Positions 51,693 to 62,656 of a stretch of DNA of 64,000 nucleotides are shown here, piece after piece. The notes beneath the pieces are model-generated. The model saw only the letters and a list, made by a program, of their open reading frames with translations, had not been told where the DNA came from and searched no databases. Source of the stretch: Gemmatimonadota bacterium. Its GTDB lineage: Bacteria > Gemmatimonadota > Gemmatimonadetes > Gemmatimonadales > Gemmatimonadaceae. How positions within the stretch are numbered: position 1 is the first letter of the stretch; the number at the start of each line of letters is the position of its first letter. The DNA is taken from NCBI GenBank assembly GCA_020161135.1, contig JAIUOB010000003.1, positions 372,001 through 436,000 of the forward strand, read 5' to 3'. The position numbers and the translations under genes are program-made.

Positions 51693-54386
51693 ATGACCGC
51701 TCCCACCGCCCCCCGCTCCGTCTACTTCTTCGGCCATGGCCAGGCTGACGGTACGCGAGACATGAAGGCGGTGCTGGGCGGCAAGGGGGCGAACCTGGCG
51801 GAGATGACAAACCTCGGCGTGCCCGTGCCGCCGGGGTTCACCATCGCCGCCGATCGCTGCATCACCTACCTGCAGGACGGCGGCATTGCCGACGCACTGC
51901 GGGACGAGGTCGCCGCAGCCCTCGCGCGACTCGAGACCGTGTCCGGAAAGCGCTTCGGGGACCCCAGCGATCCGCTGCTCGTCTCGGTGCGCTCGGGCGC
52001 GTCGGTGAGCATGCCCGGCATGATGGAGACGATCCTCAACCTCGGTCTCAACGACACGACCGTGGAGGGGCTGGCGGCGCGCAGCGGAAACCCGCGCTTT
52101 GCCTACGACTCGTATCGTCGCTTCCTGCAGATGTACGCCGACGTCGTGCTCGGTGTCCCCATCGGCAAGTTCGAACAACTGCTCGGGGCGAAGCGCCTCA
52201 CCAGCGGCGTCACCTCCGACTCGGAGCTTCCCGCAGACGCGTTGCAGGCGCTGGTGCGCGAGTACCAGCAGCTCGTGCGCGTCAGCACGGGTGCCGACTT
52301 CCCGATGGACCCGCAGGTGCAGCTCTGGGGCGCGATCGAGGCGGTGTGGAAGAGCTGGACGCTCAAGAAGGCCGTCGACTATCGCAAGGTCAACGCCATC
52401 CCGCACGATCTCGGCACCGGCGTCAATGTCGTCGCGATGGTGTTCGGCAACATGGGCGACGACTCGGGCACGGGTGTCGCGTTCACGCGTGACCCGAGCA
52501 CGGGTGAGCGCCGATTCTACGGCGAGTTCCTCGTCAACGCGCAGGGCGAGGACGTGGTCGCCGGCATCCGGACGCCACTGCACATCGACGAGATGGCGCA
52601 GAAGCTCCCCGGCGCATACACGCAGCTCCTCGAGACGCAGGCGCGCCTCGAGGCGCACTTCCGCGACATGCAGGACATCGAGTTCACCGTCGAGCGCGGC
52701 ACGTTGTACCTGCTGCAGACGCGCACGGGCAAGCGCACGACGCAGGCGGCGTTGCGCATCGCGCTCGACATGGTCGACGAAGGGCTCATTTCGCAGCGCG
52801 ACGCCGTGCTGCGCCTCCAGCCCAACCAGCTCGACCAGCTCCTGCACCGCGTCATCGCGTCCACCTCGCAGGCGGTGCCGCTGGCCACGGGCCTTCCCGC
52901 GAGCCCGGGCGCCGCGAGCGGCGTCGTCGTCTTCGATCCGGACACGGCTGAACGTCGCGCGCAGCAGGGTGAACAGGTCATCCTCGTGCGCGAGGAGACG
53001 ACGCCGGAGGACTTTCACGGCATTGTCGCCGCGCGGGCGGTGCTCACCGCACGTGGCGGCATGACGAGTCACGCCGCCGTGGTGGCGCGAGGCATGGGCA
53101 AGTGCGCGATCGTCGGCTGCACCGCCCTCGAGATCGGGCACGAGGGGCGCGGCATGACCATCGGCGACACCGTGGTCAACGAAGGCGACTGGCTCACGCT
53201 CGATGGCGGCACCGGCCGCGTCTTCGCCGGCGACCTGCCCACGCAGCCCAGCGAAGTCATGCGCGTCATCAACGGCGTGCTGCCGCCCGGTGATGCGCCC
53301 ACGTATCAGGGCTTCGCGCGGCTCATGGGGTGGGCCGATGACGTCCGGCGTCTGCGTGTGCGTGCGAACGCCGACACACCGCGCGACGCCCGCGTCGCGC
53401 GCAACTTCGGTGCGGAGGGCATCGGGCTCTGTCGCACGGAGCACATGTTCTTCGAGGGCGACCGCATCACCGCCATGCGTGAGATGATCGTCGCGCGCGA
53501 CGAACATGGCCGCCGCCGGGCGCTCGAGAAACTCCAGCCGATGCAGCGCGCCGACTTCGAGGGGATCTTCCAGGCGATGGACGGCTTCCCCGTCACGATC
53601 CGCCTGCTCGATCCGCCGCTGCACGAGTTCCTGCCGCACGGCGGAGAGGAGAGCGCGCACCTCGCCAAGTCGCTGGGGCTCAGTCGGCAGGATCTTTCGC
53701 GCATCGTGTCGGCGCTGCGCGAGACCAACCCCATGCTGGGACATCGTGGTTGCCGCCTCGGCATCACGTACCCCGAGATCACCGAGATGCAGGCCCGGGC
53801 GATCTTCGAGGCCGCCGTCCGCACGTCCCGGCGTGGTGTCGACGTGCGCCCGGAGATCATGGTCCCTCTCGTTGCCGACGTGAGCGAACTGCGCCATCAG
53901 CGCGCGCTCATCGATCGCGCCGCCGAGCAGGTCATGGGCGTCATGGGGGAAAGCGTCCCCTATCTCGTCGGTACCATGATCGAGCTGCCACGCGCGGCCC
54001 TCACCGCCGACGAGATCGCCACCGAAGCCGATTTCTTCTCGTTCGGCACCAACGACCTCACGCAGACGACGTTCGGCCTTAGCCGCGACGACTCGGGGCG
54101 CTTCCTGCCGCAGTATCTCGACCGTGGTCTCCTTGCGGACGATCCCTTTCAGGTGCTCGACGCGAAGGGCGTGGGCAAGCTGGTCGAGTGGGCGGTGCGC
54201 GCGGGACGCGAGACGCGCGCCGGGCTCAAGGTGGGCATCTGTGGCGAGCACGGTGGCGAGCCCAGGTCGGTCGGCTTCTGCCACCGCGCGGGGCTCGACT
54301 ACGTCTCGTGCTCTCCCTATCGCGTGCCGGTCGCTCGGCTCGCGGCTGCGCACGCCGCGCTGGCGGAGACGGCCGGCGCGCGCTAG
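51693..54386 (+). CDS. ppdK: Pyruvate, phosphate dikinase
   Basis: An 897-residue enzyme converting pyruvate, ATP and Pi to PEP, AMP and PPi (or the reverse). N-terminal ATP-grasp domain (GGKGANLAEMTNLGVPVPPGF, SVRSGASVSMPGMM), central phosphohistidine domain with H460 in GGMTSHAAVVARGMGK, and C-terminal TIM barrel (GLCRTEHMF, FFSFGTNDLTQ, and GICGEHGGEP with the catalytic Cys). Full length. ATG 51693 lies 7 bp past purF. A place for it at the end of a purine operon may reflect its AMP/ATP chemistry; that link is inference. Confidence 0.96.
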   Translation: MTAPTAPRSVYFFGHGQADGTRDMKAVLGGKGANLAEMTNLGVPVPPGFTIAADRCITYLQDGGIADALRDEVAAALARLETVSGKRFGDPSDPLLVSVRSGASVSMPGMMETILNLGLNDTTVEGLAARSGNPRFAYDSYRRFLQMYADVVLGVPIGKFEQLLGAKRLTSGVTSDSELPADALQALVREYQQLVRVSTGADFPMDPQVQLWGAIEAVWKSWTLKKAVDYRKVNAIPHDLGTGVNVVAMVFGNMGDDSGTGVAFTRDPSTGERRFYGEFLVNAQGEDVVAGIRTPLHIDEMAQKLPGAYTQLLETQARLEAHFRDMQDIEFTVERGTLYLLQTRTGKRTTQAALRIALDMVDEGLISQRDAVLRLQPNQLDQLLHRVIASTSQAVPLATGLPASPGAASGVVVFDPDTAERRAQQGEQVILVREETTPEDFHGIVAARAVLTARGGMTSHAAVVARGMGKCAIVGCTALEIGHEGRGMTIGDTVVNEGDWLTLDGGTGRVFAGDLPTQPSEVMRVINGVLPPGDAPTYQGFARLMGWADDVRRLRVRANADTPRDARVARNFGAEGIGLCRTEHMFFEGDRITAMREMIVARDEHGRRRALEKLQPMQRADFEGIFQAMDGFPVTIRLLDPPLHEFLPHGGEESAHLAKSLGLSRQDLSRIVSALRETNPMLGHRGCRLGITYPEITEMQARAIFEAAVRTSRRGVDVRPEIMVPLVADVSELRHQRALIDRAAEQVMGVMGESVPYLVGTMIELPRAALTADEIATEADFFSFGTNDLTQTTFGLSRDDSGRFLPQYLDRGLLADDPFQVLDAKGVGKLVEWAVRAGRETRAGLKVGICGEHGGEPRSVGFCHRAGLDYVSCSPYRVPVARLAAAHAALAETAGAR

Positions 54387-54397
54387 TTCTTGGCGCC

Positions 54398-54961
54398 ATG
54401 AAGACACTTTCCCTCGCCGCGGCAGCCCTCCTGCTGCACGCGGCACCGATCGCCGCGCAGACGTCCGCACAAGCGCCCGCACAGACGCCCGCACAGACGC
54501 CGCCGGCCGCCAAGCCCGCCGACGTCGCGTCGATGGACGCGATTCTGGCCGCCCTGTACGACGTCATTTCCGGCCCCGCTGGCCAGAAGCGCGACTGGGA
54601 CCGATTCCGCAGCCTGTTCATACCGGGGGCGCGGCTCATTCCGACCGGCGGCCCCGCCGGCCAGCCTGCGCGCGCCACGGTGCTGAGTCCCGATGAGTAC
54701 GTGCAGCGCGCGTCGGTCGGCCTCGAGCGCGATGGCTTCTTCGAGCGGGAGATCGGCCGCAGCGTGGATACCTTCGGCCGCATCACCCAGGTGTTCAGCG
54801 CCTACGACTCGAAGCGCACCCTCGCCGATGCGACGCCGTTCCAGCGCGGCATCAACAGCATCCAGCTCCTCAACGACGGCACCCGCTGGTGGGTGGTCTC
54901 CGTCTACTGGGACGCCGAGCGTCCCGACAACCCCATCCCGCCCCGCTACCTGAAGAAGTAG
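54398..54961 (+). CDS. Secreted NTF2-like/SnoaL-fold protein
   Basis: A 187-residue exported protein: signal peptide (MKTLSLAAAALLLHAAPIAAQ), an Ala-Gln-Thr-Pro tandem repeat (about 20-36), then a domain of about 130 residues with DRFRSLFIPGARLIP, FFEREIGRSVDTFGRITQVFSAY and GTRWWVVSVYW. This pattern fits nuclear-transport-factor-2-like hypothetical proteins; no catalytic function can be assigned. A -10-like TAGTTC overlaps the ppdK stop 8 nt before the ATG, so it may have its own near-leaderless promoter. Followed by a strong terminator. Confidence 0.75.
   Translation: MKTLSLAAAALLLHAAPIAAQTSAQAPAQTPAQTPPAAKPADVASMDAILAALYDVISGPAGQKRDWDRFRSLFIPGARLIPTGGPAGQPARATVLSPDEYVQRASVGLERDGFFEREIGRSVDTFGRITQVFSAYDSKRTLADATPFQRGINSIQLLNDGTRWWVVSVYWDAERPDNPIPPRYLKK
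54455..54502 (+). repeat. Four degenerate 12-bp tandem repeats
   Basis: Units GCGCAGACGTCC, GCACAAGCGCCC, GCACAGACGCCC and GCACAGACGCCG run head to tail and encode AQTS-AQAP-AQTP-AQTP just after the signal peptide of the NTF2-like protein. The unit length keeps the frame, so the linker length can vary. Confidence 0.8.
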
Positions 54962-54982
54962 CGCGCCGGGCCGAAACGACAA

Positions 54983-55021
54983 CGCGGCACCCCGGAGCTC
55001 CGAGGTGCCGCGCTGTGTTTT
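54983..55021 (+). terminator. Rho-independent-type terminator after the truA-ppdK run
   Basis: A stem with arms 54983-54995 and 55000-55012 (9 bp, one mismatch, then 3 bp around a short loop), followed by CTGTGTTTTA on the plus strand. It lies 23 bp past the NTF2-like gene and before the 3' end of the convergent tmRNA. Confidence 0.75.
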
Positions 55022-55041
55022 ACGGCGACTGCGACTGCGAG

Positions 55042-55396
55042 TGGAGGTGAGGGGAATCGAACCCCTGTCCGAGACTGGATCCACCCCGGCTTCTACGTGC
55101 GTATCCACCTGATTGAGGTCTCCATCGGCTGGCCAGGAGGAAGCCCACCTCAGGACAAGCCTTCTAGAGTTTCACCTCAGCGCGGAAGGCGCACACCGAG
55201 GCTAGCCCAGATTTGCGATACTCACGTGCCGCCCCGGGCGGGCTGCCGCGTGAGCACTGCTACGTAACCCGAAGGTTAGGCAGCGAGCGCGAGGTTGTTG
55301 TTCGCGATTGGAATTTTCCCGAGTGTTTTACCAGGTGCTCGAGGACCTGGGCACGCTACCAGAATTTCACCGACCCCGTCGAAGCCAGTCACCCCC
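55042..55396 (-). ncRNA. ssrA: Transfer-messenger RNA (tmRNA)
   Basis: A 355-nt one-piece tmRNA. The 5' end GGGGGTGACTGGCTTCGACG pairs with the 3' CACCTCC (acceptor-like stem with one G-U pair), and the T-arm GGGGTTCGATTCCCC is intact. The tag frame (55305-55276) reads GCG AAC AAC AAC CTC GCG CTC GCT GCC TAA, giving resume Ala and tag ANNNLALAA, with the usual LAA end recognised by ClpXP. CCA is not encoded. Lies between the plus-strand terminator and dusB. Confidence 0.96.
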
Positions 55397-55427
55397 GGGT
55401 TCGAACGGTCCTGCAACCACATCGTAC

Positions 55428-55455
55428 ACTACACGCGCAACTGGTGTTCCGGCAA
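55428..55455 (-). promoter_or_regulatory. Candidate ssrA promoter
   Basis: On the minus strand TTGCCG (55450-55455) and TGTAGT (55428-55433) are 16 bp apart, about 30 nt upstream of the mature tmRNA 5' end. That fits a precursor trimmed by RNase P. The -10 is a weak match. Confidence 0.35.
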
Positions 55456-55473
55456 CACCTTGGCGCGTCGCGT

Positions 55474-56523
55474 TCAGGCCGCCTCGCAGGTGAGCGACGA
55501 CACGTCCGGGTCGCTGGCCACCGCCCCACGCGCCACGTAGCTCTCGTAAGCCGCGAGGTAGTTGGTAAAGATCTGCTCGACTTCGGCGAAGTCACGCACC
55601 TGATGCAGCTTCGCGCGCAGCTCGGCGGAGTTCGGGAGCCCCTTCACGTACCAGCCGAGGTGCTTGCGGAATTCCAACGCCGCCCCGATCGGATCGGCCT
55701 CGAATCCCTGCACCATGCGCGCGTGGTCGAGCGCAACCGCGAACCGCTCCCCCACGGTCGGCGTCGCGGGCATCGGCAGCCCGTCGAACAGCGCCCGCGC
55801 CTGCGCGAACAGCCACGGCTGACCGAACGATCCGCGACCCACCATGATGCCGTCGGCGCGGGTGTGATCGAGCATCCGCTTGGCATCGTGCGGCGTCTTG
55901 ATGTCGCCGTTGCCCAGCACCGGAATGTCCAGCGCCTCGGCCACGCGGGCAATCTCGTCCCAGTTGGCCTGCCCACTGTACATCTGCGTGCGCGTGCGCG
56001 CGTGCAGCGCCAGCACCCGTGCGCCGGCGTCCTGGCACCGCAAGGCAATGTCGACCGGATCGCGCATCTCTTCACTCCACCCGCTCCGGATCTTGACCGT
56101 GACGGGGAGTGGCGTGGCGGCCGAGACCGCCCGGATGATCGACTGCACAAGATCGAGGTCCCGCAGACACCCCGACCCCCCGTTGCGGCGGACCACCTTC
56201 TTGACCGGACAGCCGAAGTTGATGTCGACGAAATCCGGGGCGAACAGGTCCGTCACCAGTGCGGCTGCCTCCGCCATGGCCGCCGGCTCGGCCCCGAAGA
56301 TCTGCACGCCGATGGGGCGCTCCTCGGGGGCGAACCGCAGCTTGCTGATGGTCGCCTCGTTCTCGCGGCGGATCCCTTCGGCCGACAGGAACTCGGTCAC
56401 CACCACGTCGGCGCCGTGCCGGTGGCACAGCCGACGAAACGGCGACTCCGAGACGCCCGCCATGGGGGCGAGATAGAGCGGCACCGGATGCGGCACGGCG
56501 AACGGGAACGTCTTGCGCGACAT
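55474..56523 (-). CDS. dusB: tRNA-dihydrouridine synthase (DusB-like)
   Basis: A 349-residue FMN enzyme that reduces uridines in the tRNA D-loop. YLAPMAGVSESPFRRL at the N-terminus, catalytic C105 in DINFGCPVKKV, and PVTVKIRSGW, LHARTRTQMYSG and GNGDIKTPHDA are family motifs; the C-terminal helical domain is present. ATG 56523 gives MSRKTFPF. It reads towards ssrA and is divergent from the PTS EIIA-like gene across 82 bp. Confidence 0.93.
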   Translation of the reverse strand: MSRKTFPFAVPHPVPLYLAPMAGVSESPFRRLCHRHGADVVVTEFLSAEGIRRENEATISKLRFAPEERPIGVQIFGAEPAAMAEAAALVTDLFAPDFVDINFGCPVKKVVRRNGGSGCLRDLDLVQSIIRAVSAATPLPVTVKIRSGWSEEMRDPVDIALRCQDAGARVLALHARTRTQMYSGQANWDEIARVAEALDIPVLGNGDIKTPHDAKRMLDHTRADGIMVGRGSFGQPWLFAQARALFDGLPMPATPTVGERFAVALDHARMVQGFEADPIGAALEFRKHLGWYVKGLPNSAELRAKLHQVRDFAEVEQIFTNYLAAYESYVARGAVASDPDVSSLTCEAA

Positions 56524-56568
56524 GCACTTGAAGCTATTGGGGCGGGGGCGGCCGGGCAACGCGCACGT

Positions 56569-56596
56569 TTGACGCGGCCCGTCGCCCCGCTAAGTT
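56569..56596 (+). promoter_or_regulatory. Promoter of the PTS EIIA-like gene
   Basis: TTGACG (56569-56574), a 16-bp spacer and TAAGTT (56591-56596). The ATG at 56606 is 9 nt past the -10, so the mRNA would have almost no leader and no ribosome binding site. Confidence 0.55.
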
Positions 56597-56992
56597 TGAC
56601 CGCCTATGGAACTGCGCGAGTTTTTCTCAGAGGATGCCGTCCAGCTCGAGCTGCAGGGCACCACGAAGGACGACATCCTGAAGGAGCTCATCGGACTGCT
56701 CAAGCTCGACGAGAAGTCCGAAGGCATGCTCTTCAAGATGCTCAAGCGCCGCGAGAACCTCGGTTCGACCGGCATCGGCCGCGGCATTGCGATTCCGCAC
56801 TGTCGGTCACTGGTCGTCAATCGTCTGCGCGTGGCGTTCGGCCGCAAGCGCGACGGTGTGGACTTCAAGGCCATCGACGACAAGCCGGTGCACTTCTTCT
56901 TCCTGATCGTCGCGCCGCCGCTCGAGGTCTCCAACCAGTACCTCCCGGTGCTCGGCAAGATCGCGCAGTTCAGCAAGGAGGGTGATGTGCCC

Positions 56993-59638
<2,646 letters not shown>

Positions 59639-59657
59639 CGAGACGACGCGGGAGGGT

Positions 59658-59697
59658 GAGCCCGCGGACGGGCTCCCGCCGGGCGTCGTCGCCCGGC
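59658..59697 (-). other. Two hairpins in the leader of the hybrid kinase gene
   Basis: Stems 59658-59664/59669-59675 (7 bp) and 59678-59685/59690-59697 (8 bp), each with a 4-nt loop. They lie in the 94-bp gap between the MATE stop and the kinase start and could end the MATE transcript or shape the kinase leader. A TAGTAT -10-like hexamer is at 59703-59708. Confidence 0.45.
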
Positions 59698-59732
59698 CCT
59701 GAATACTACCGTTTCCTGCGATAAGGACGACC

Positions 59733-61049
59733 TCAGTGGTCTACCATCACACGCCGGATCGGGCCAGTCATCCGGCGCAGGACGCGCCCCCCCTGCAGCA
59801 GCCCCGCCGCGGCCAGGCCGGCCACGAGACCGATCCAGAGCCCCCGCTCACGCAGCGGGGTGCGGAATCCGAGATAGCTGCCCAGTGGGATACCTACCCC
59901 CCAGAAGGCGACAAGATGCAGGACGGCTGGCACCCGCGTGTCTCCGGTGCCTCGCAGTATGCCGCTGGTCACCGCCTGCAGCCCGTCGAACACCTGGAAC
60001 CAGCCCGCGAGGGGAATGAGCGCCACGGCCACGGCCAGGGTGGCCGCCTCGGTCGTGTACCGCGCCGCGAGCCAGCCCGGGGCCAGAATGAACACGGCCG
60101 CGCTGAGTGTCATGAAGCCCACGCCGCACACCACCGCCGCGATGGCCTCGCGTTGTGCGGCCTCCATGTCACCACGTCCGATGGAACGCCCCACGACGAC
60201 GGCCGCCGCTCCGGAGATGCCCAGCGGGACCATGAAGGTGAGCGCCGCCATGTTGAGCGCGATCTCGTGGCCCGCCAGCGACGCCGTGCCCATCCATCCC
60301 ATGAACAGCGCCGTCAACCCGAACGCGAAACTCTCGAAGAACCACTGCACGCCGATGGGCGCCCCGATGCGGACCACGCGCCCGATCGGGCGCAGGCGCA
60401 GCGTATCCGCGCGCCATGGCCGGATGTGCACACGCAGTACCGGCCACGCACTCACCAGCACCACCGCCGCCATGACCCACATCGCGAGCGCCGTCGCGAC
60501 GCCGGAGCCCGCCACGCCCATCGCGGGGGCGCCGCCATGCCCGAAGACCAACAGCCAATTCGCGAGCGCGTTCACGAGGTTCGCGACGAGCACCGCCAGC
60601 AACACGGGGCGCACGGGCCCCAGCGCCTGCAAGGCCTGCCGGAACACGTTGAAGCACAGGAACGGCAGCGCGCCCAACGCGCGGCGTCTCGCATACACCG
60701 CGGTCTCGGCGGCCACCTCCGGCGGCTGCTGCAGGAGACGCAGCAACCACTCGCCCGGCATGAGGGCCAACATGAGCGGCACGGCCAGCAGCAGCGCGAG
60801 CGTAAGCCCGCGCTGGAGACCACGCGCCACCGCCGCCTGATCGCCGGCGCCGACGGCCTGCGCGATGACCGGATCGAGTGCGTACAGCAGCCCGACCCCG
60901 AAGATCGCGACGTTGAAGAAGTAGAAGTTCCCCAGCGCCACCGACGCGATGGCAGCGCCCCCCAGGCGCCCCACCATGAGGGTGTCGACCACCCCCATCG
61001 CCTGGATCCCGACGTTGATGAGCACGATCGGCGCGGCGACCTGCGCCAT
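59733..61049 (-). CDS. MATE family efflux transporter
   Basis: A 438-residue inner-membrane protein with about twelve hydrophobic helices in two homologous halves, an Asp in the first helix region (GVVDTLMVGRLGG) and VATALAMWVM and SGILRGTGDTRVPAV as MATE motifs. It should export drugs or metabolites using Na or H. ATG 61049 is the first ordinary start, but the frame is open further back, through a plausible N-terminal helix (WDAWRRDLRD), to CTG 61130, which overlaps the amidohydrolase stop as CTGA. The true start may be upstream of 61049. Confidence 0.9.
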   Translation of the reverse strand: MAQVAAPIVLINVGIQAMGVVDTLMVGRLGGAAIASVALGNFYFFNVAIFGVGLLYALDPVIAQAVGAGDQAAVARGLQRGLTLALLLAVPLMLALMPGEWLLRLLQQPPEVAAETAVYARRRALGALPFLCFNVFRQALQALGPVRPVLLAVLVANLVNALANWLLVFGHGGAPAMGVAGSGVATALAMWVMAAVVLVSAWPVLRVHIRPWRADTLRLRPIGRVVRIGAPIGVQWFFESFAFGLTALFMGWMGTASLAGHEIALNMAALTFMVPLGISGAAAVVVGRSIGRGDMEAAQREAIAAVVCGVGFMTLSAAVFILAPGWLAARYTTEAATLAVAVALIPLAGWFQVFDGLQAVTSGILRGTGDTRVPAVLHLVAFWGVGIPLGSYLGFRTPLRERGLWIGLVAGLAAAGLLQGGRVLRRMTGPIRRVMVDH

Positions 61050-61126
61050 GTCCCGCAGGTCACGCCGCCACGCGTCCCACCGCGTGCGGCGTGGCGCGTC
61101 CGGAGTGCGCGACGCCGTGGGCGTGC

Positions 61127-62656
61127 TCAGCGTCCCTTCGCGGTGCGCACGAGGTCACGCACCTCGCGCAGCATGCGCTGCGCGTCGTACGGAATGCCAT
61201 CCTTGATGGTCCACGACACACCCGCCTGCGTCCCTGCGGCGGCGCCGACGCGCGTCGGATAGAACACCTTGAGATCCTCGAGCGGATTGCCCTTGACCAC
61301 CACGAGATCCGCGAGATAGCCGGGGCGCACGCGGCCAAGTCGGGACTCCTCGCCCAGGATCTTCGCGTTGTTGGCCGTGACGTGCTGCAGCACCTTGAGC
61401 GTCGGAAAGCCCGCTTCCTGGTGCAGTTCGAGTTCGCGGATGAGCCCGAAGCCGTACACCTGGTAGATGAAGCCCGCGTCCTCACCCGCCCCGACCACCC
61501 CGCCGAGCCGCTCGAAGTCGCGCACCGCCTGAAACCAGATGCGGTAGTTCTCCTTCCAGAACGCCTCGTCGGTGCTGCTCCAGCCGGAGAAGTACGATCC
61601 GTGATTGGCCGGGTCCGGGCGGAAGTACTTCTCGAGCGTCGGATGCAGATATTCGGTGAACCACGGCTGTGTCTCGGCGCGCTGCAGGTCGCGGCTCGCC
61701 TCGTAGATCTCGAGCGTCGGGTTCCATGCCACGCCACCCTTCACCATCGCCTGGAGCACGCTCTGCAGGCGCGTCGGGTCGGCTTCACGCCACAGTCGCC
61801 CCGCGTAGCGGAAGCGCATCCCCTCGTCGGCATAGTTGAAGTTGGACGGGAAGCCCTGCACGCCATCGACGATCGCCGCATCGGGCACACCGTACCAATG
61901 CTCGATGCTGGTGAGCCCGCCCGACGCGGCATCGAGTGCATTGGTCTCGTCCACCGCCATGTGATGCGCGGTGCGAAGCCCCTGCTTGCGCGCCTCGTCG
62001 AGGACGCCACCATACACGTCCTTGTCCATGCCGAACAGCTTGAGCCCGTCGACGCCCATCGCCTTGAGGTCGCGCACCCGCTGCCGCCCCTCCGCCTCGT
62101 TGCGCGGCACGGGCATGTAGGCATAGCGCGCGTACACGTAGAGCCGCGGGGCGGCCACCTGTCCGGCGGCACTGCGCTCGCGCAGTTGCAGCGTCTTGGC
62201 CGTCTCGCTCGAGACGTCGCGCACCGTCGTGACGCCCATGCCCAGCCACAGCTTGAGCTGATAGTCGAGCGGCTGCGGGATGCCCCCCCGTTCCTCCTGC
62301 ACATGCCCATGCAGGTTGATGAGCCCGGGCATGACGTACTGGCCCGTCGCGTCGATCTCCACATCGGCCTGCGGACGACGCGCGGTCCCCGCCTTCACCG
62401 CCACCGGGTCGAGCGCGACGATGTCGACGATGCGATTGCCCTCGACCACGATGTCCTTCGGTCCCTCAGCCGGCGTGCCGTTCCCCTCGATCACCATCGC
62501 ATTGCGAATGGCAAGGCGACGGGGGCGCACGCCATGCGTCGGCGCATTCCCCTGGCCGGCTGCCACGCCACTCAGGCCCGCGAGCGCGAGCAGCAGCGGC
62601 GCCAGGTGACGCGCGACCAGCGACGAACCACGACGCAGCAGGACCGGCATGGCCAT
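61127..62656 (-). CDS. Secreted amidohydrolase-family protein
   Basis: A 509-residue protein with a signal peptide (hydrophobic LAPLLLALAGLSGVAAG). The metal-dependent hydrolase fold shows the H-x-H pair in GLINLHGHV, GVTTVRDV, AHHMAVDE, TSIEHW and a final GAGEDAG, followed by the C-terminal composite domain (GRVRPGYLADLVVVKGNPL). It resembles imidazolonepropionase/Xaa-Pro-type exported amidohydrolases; substrate unknown. ATG 62656 shares a base with the guaA stop (TGATG); ATGs at 62665 and 62650 are alternatives. Confidence 0.85.
   Translation of the reverse strand: MAMPVLLRRGSSLVARHLAPLLLALAGLSGVAAGQGNAPTHGVRPRRLAIRNAMVIEGNGTPAEGPKDIVVEGNRIVDIVALDPVAVKAGTARRPQADVEIDATGQYVMPGLINLHGHVQEERGGIPQPLDYQLKLWLGMGVTTVRDVSSETAKTLQLRERSAAGQVAAPRLYVYARYAYMPVPRNEAEGRQRVRDLKAMGVDGLKLFGMDKDVYGGVLDEARKQGLRTAHHMAVDETNALDAASGGLTSIEHWYGVPDAAIVDGVQGFPSNFNYADEGMRFRYAGRLWREADPTRLQSVLQAMVKGGVAWNPTLEIYEASRDLQRAETQPWFTEYLHPTLEKYFRPDPANHGSYFSGWSSTDEAFWKENYRIWFQAVRDFERLGGVVGAGEDAGFIYQVYGFGLIRELELHQEAGFPTLKVLQHVTANNAKILGEESRLGRVRPGYLADLVVVKGNPLEDLKVFYPTRVGAAAGTQAGVSWTIKDGIPYDAQRMLREVRDLVRTAKGR

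Noticed and set aside
59733..61049. Frameshifted MATE gene truncated at the N-terminus
   Set aside because: The frame is open upstream without a stop to a CTG in the preceding stop codon, so an unusual start is simpler than a frameshift.
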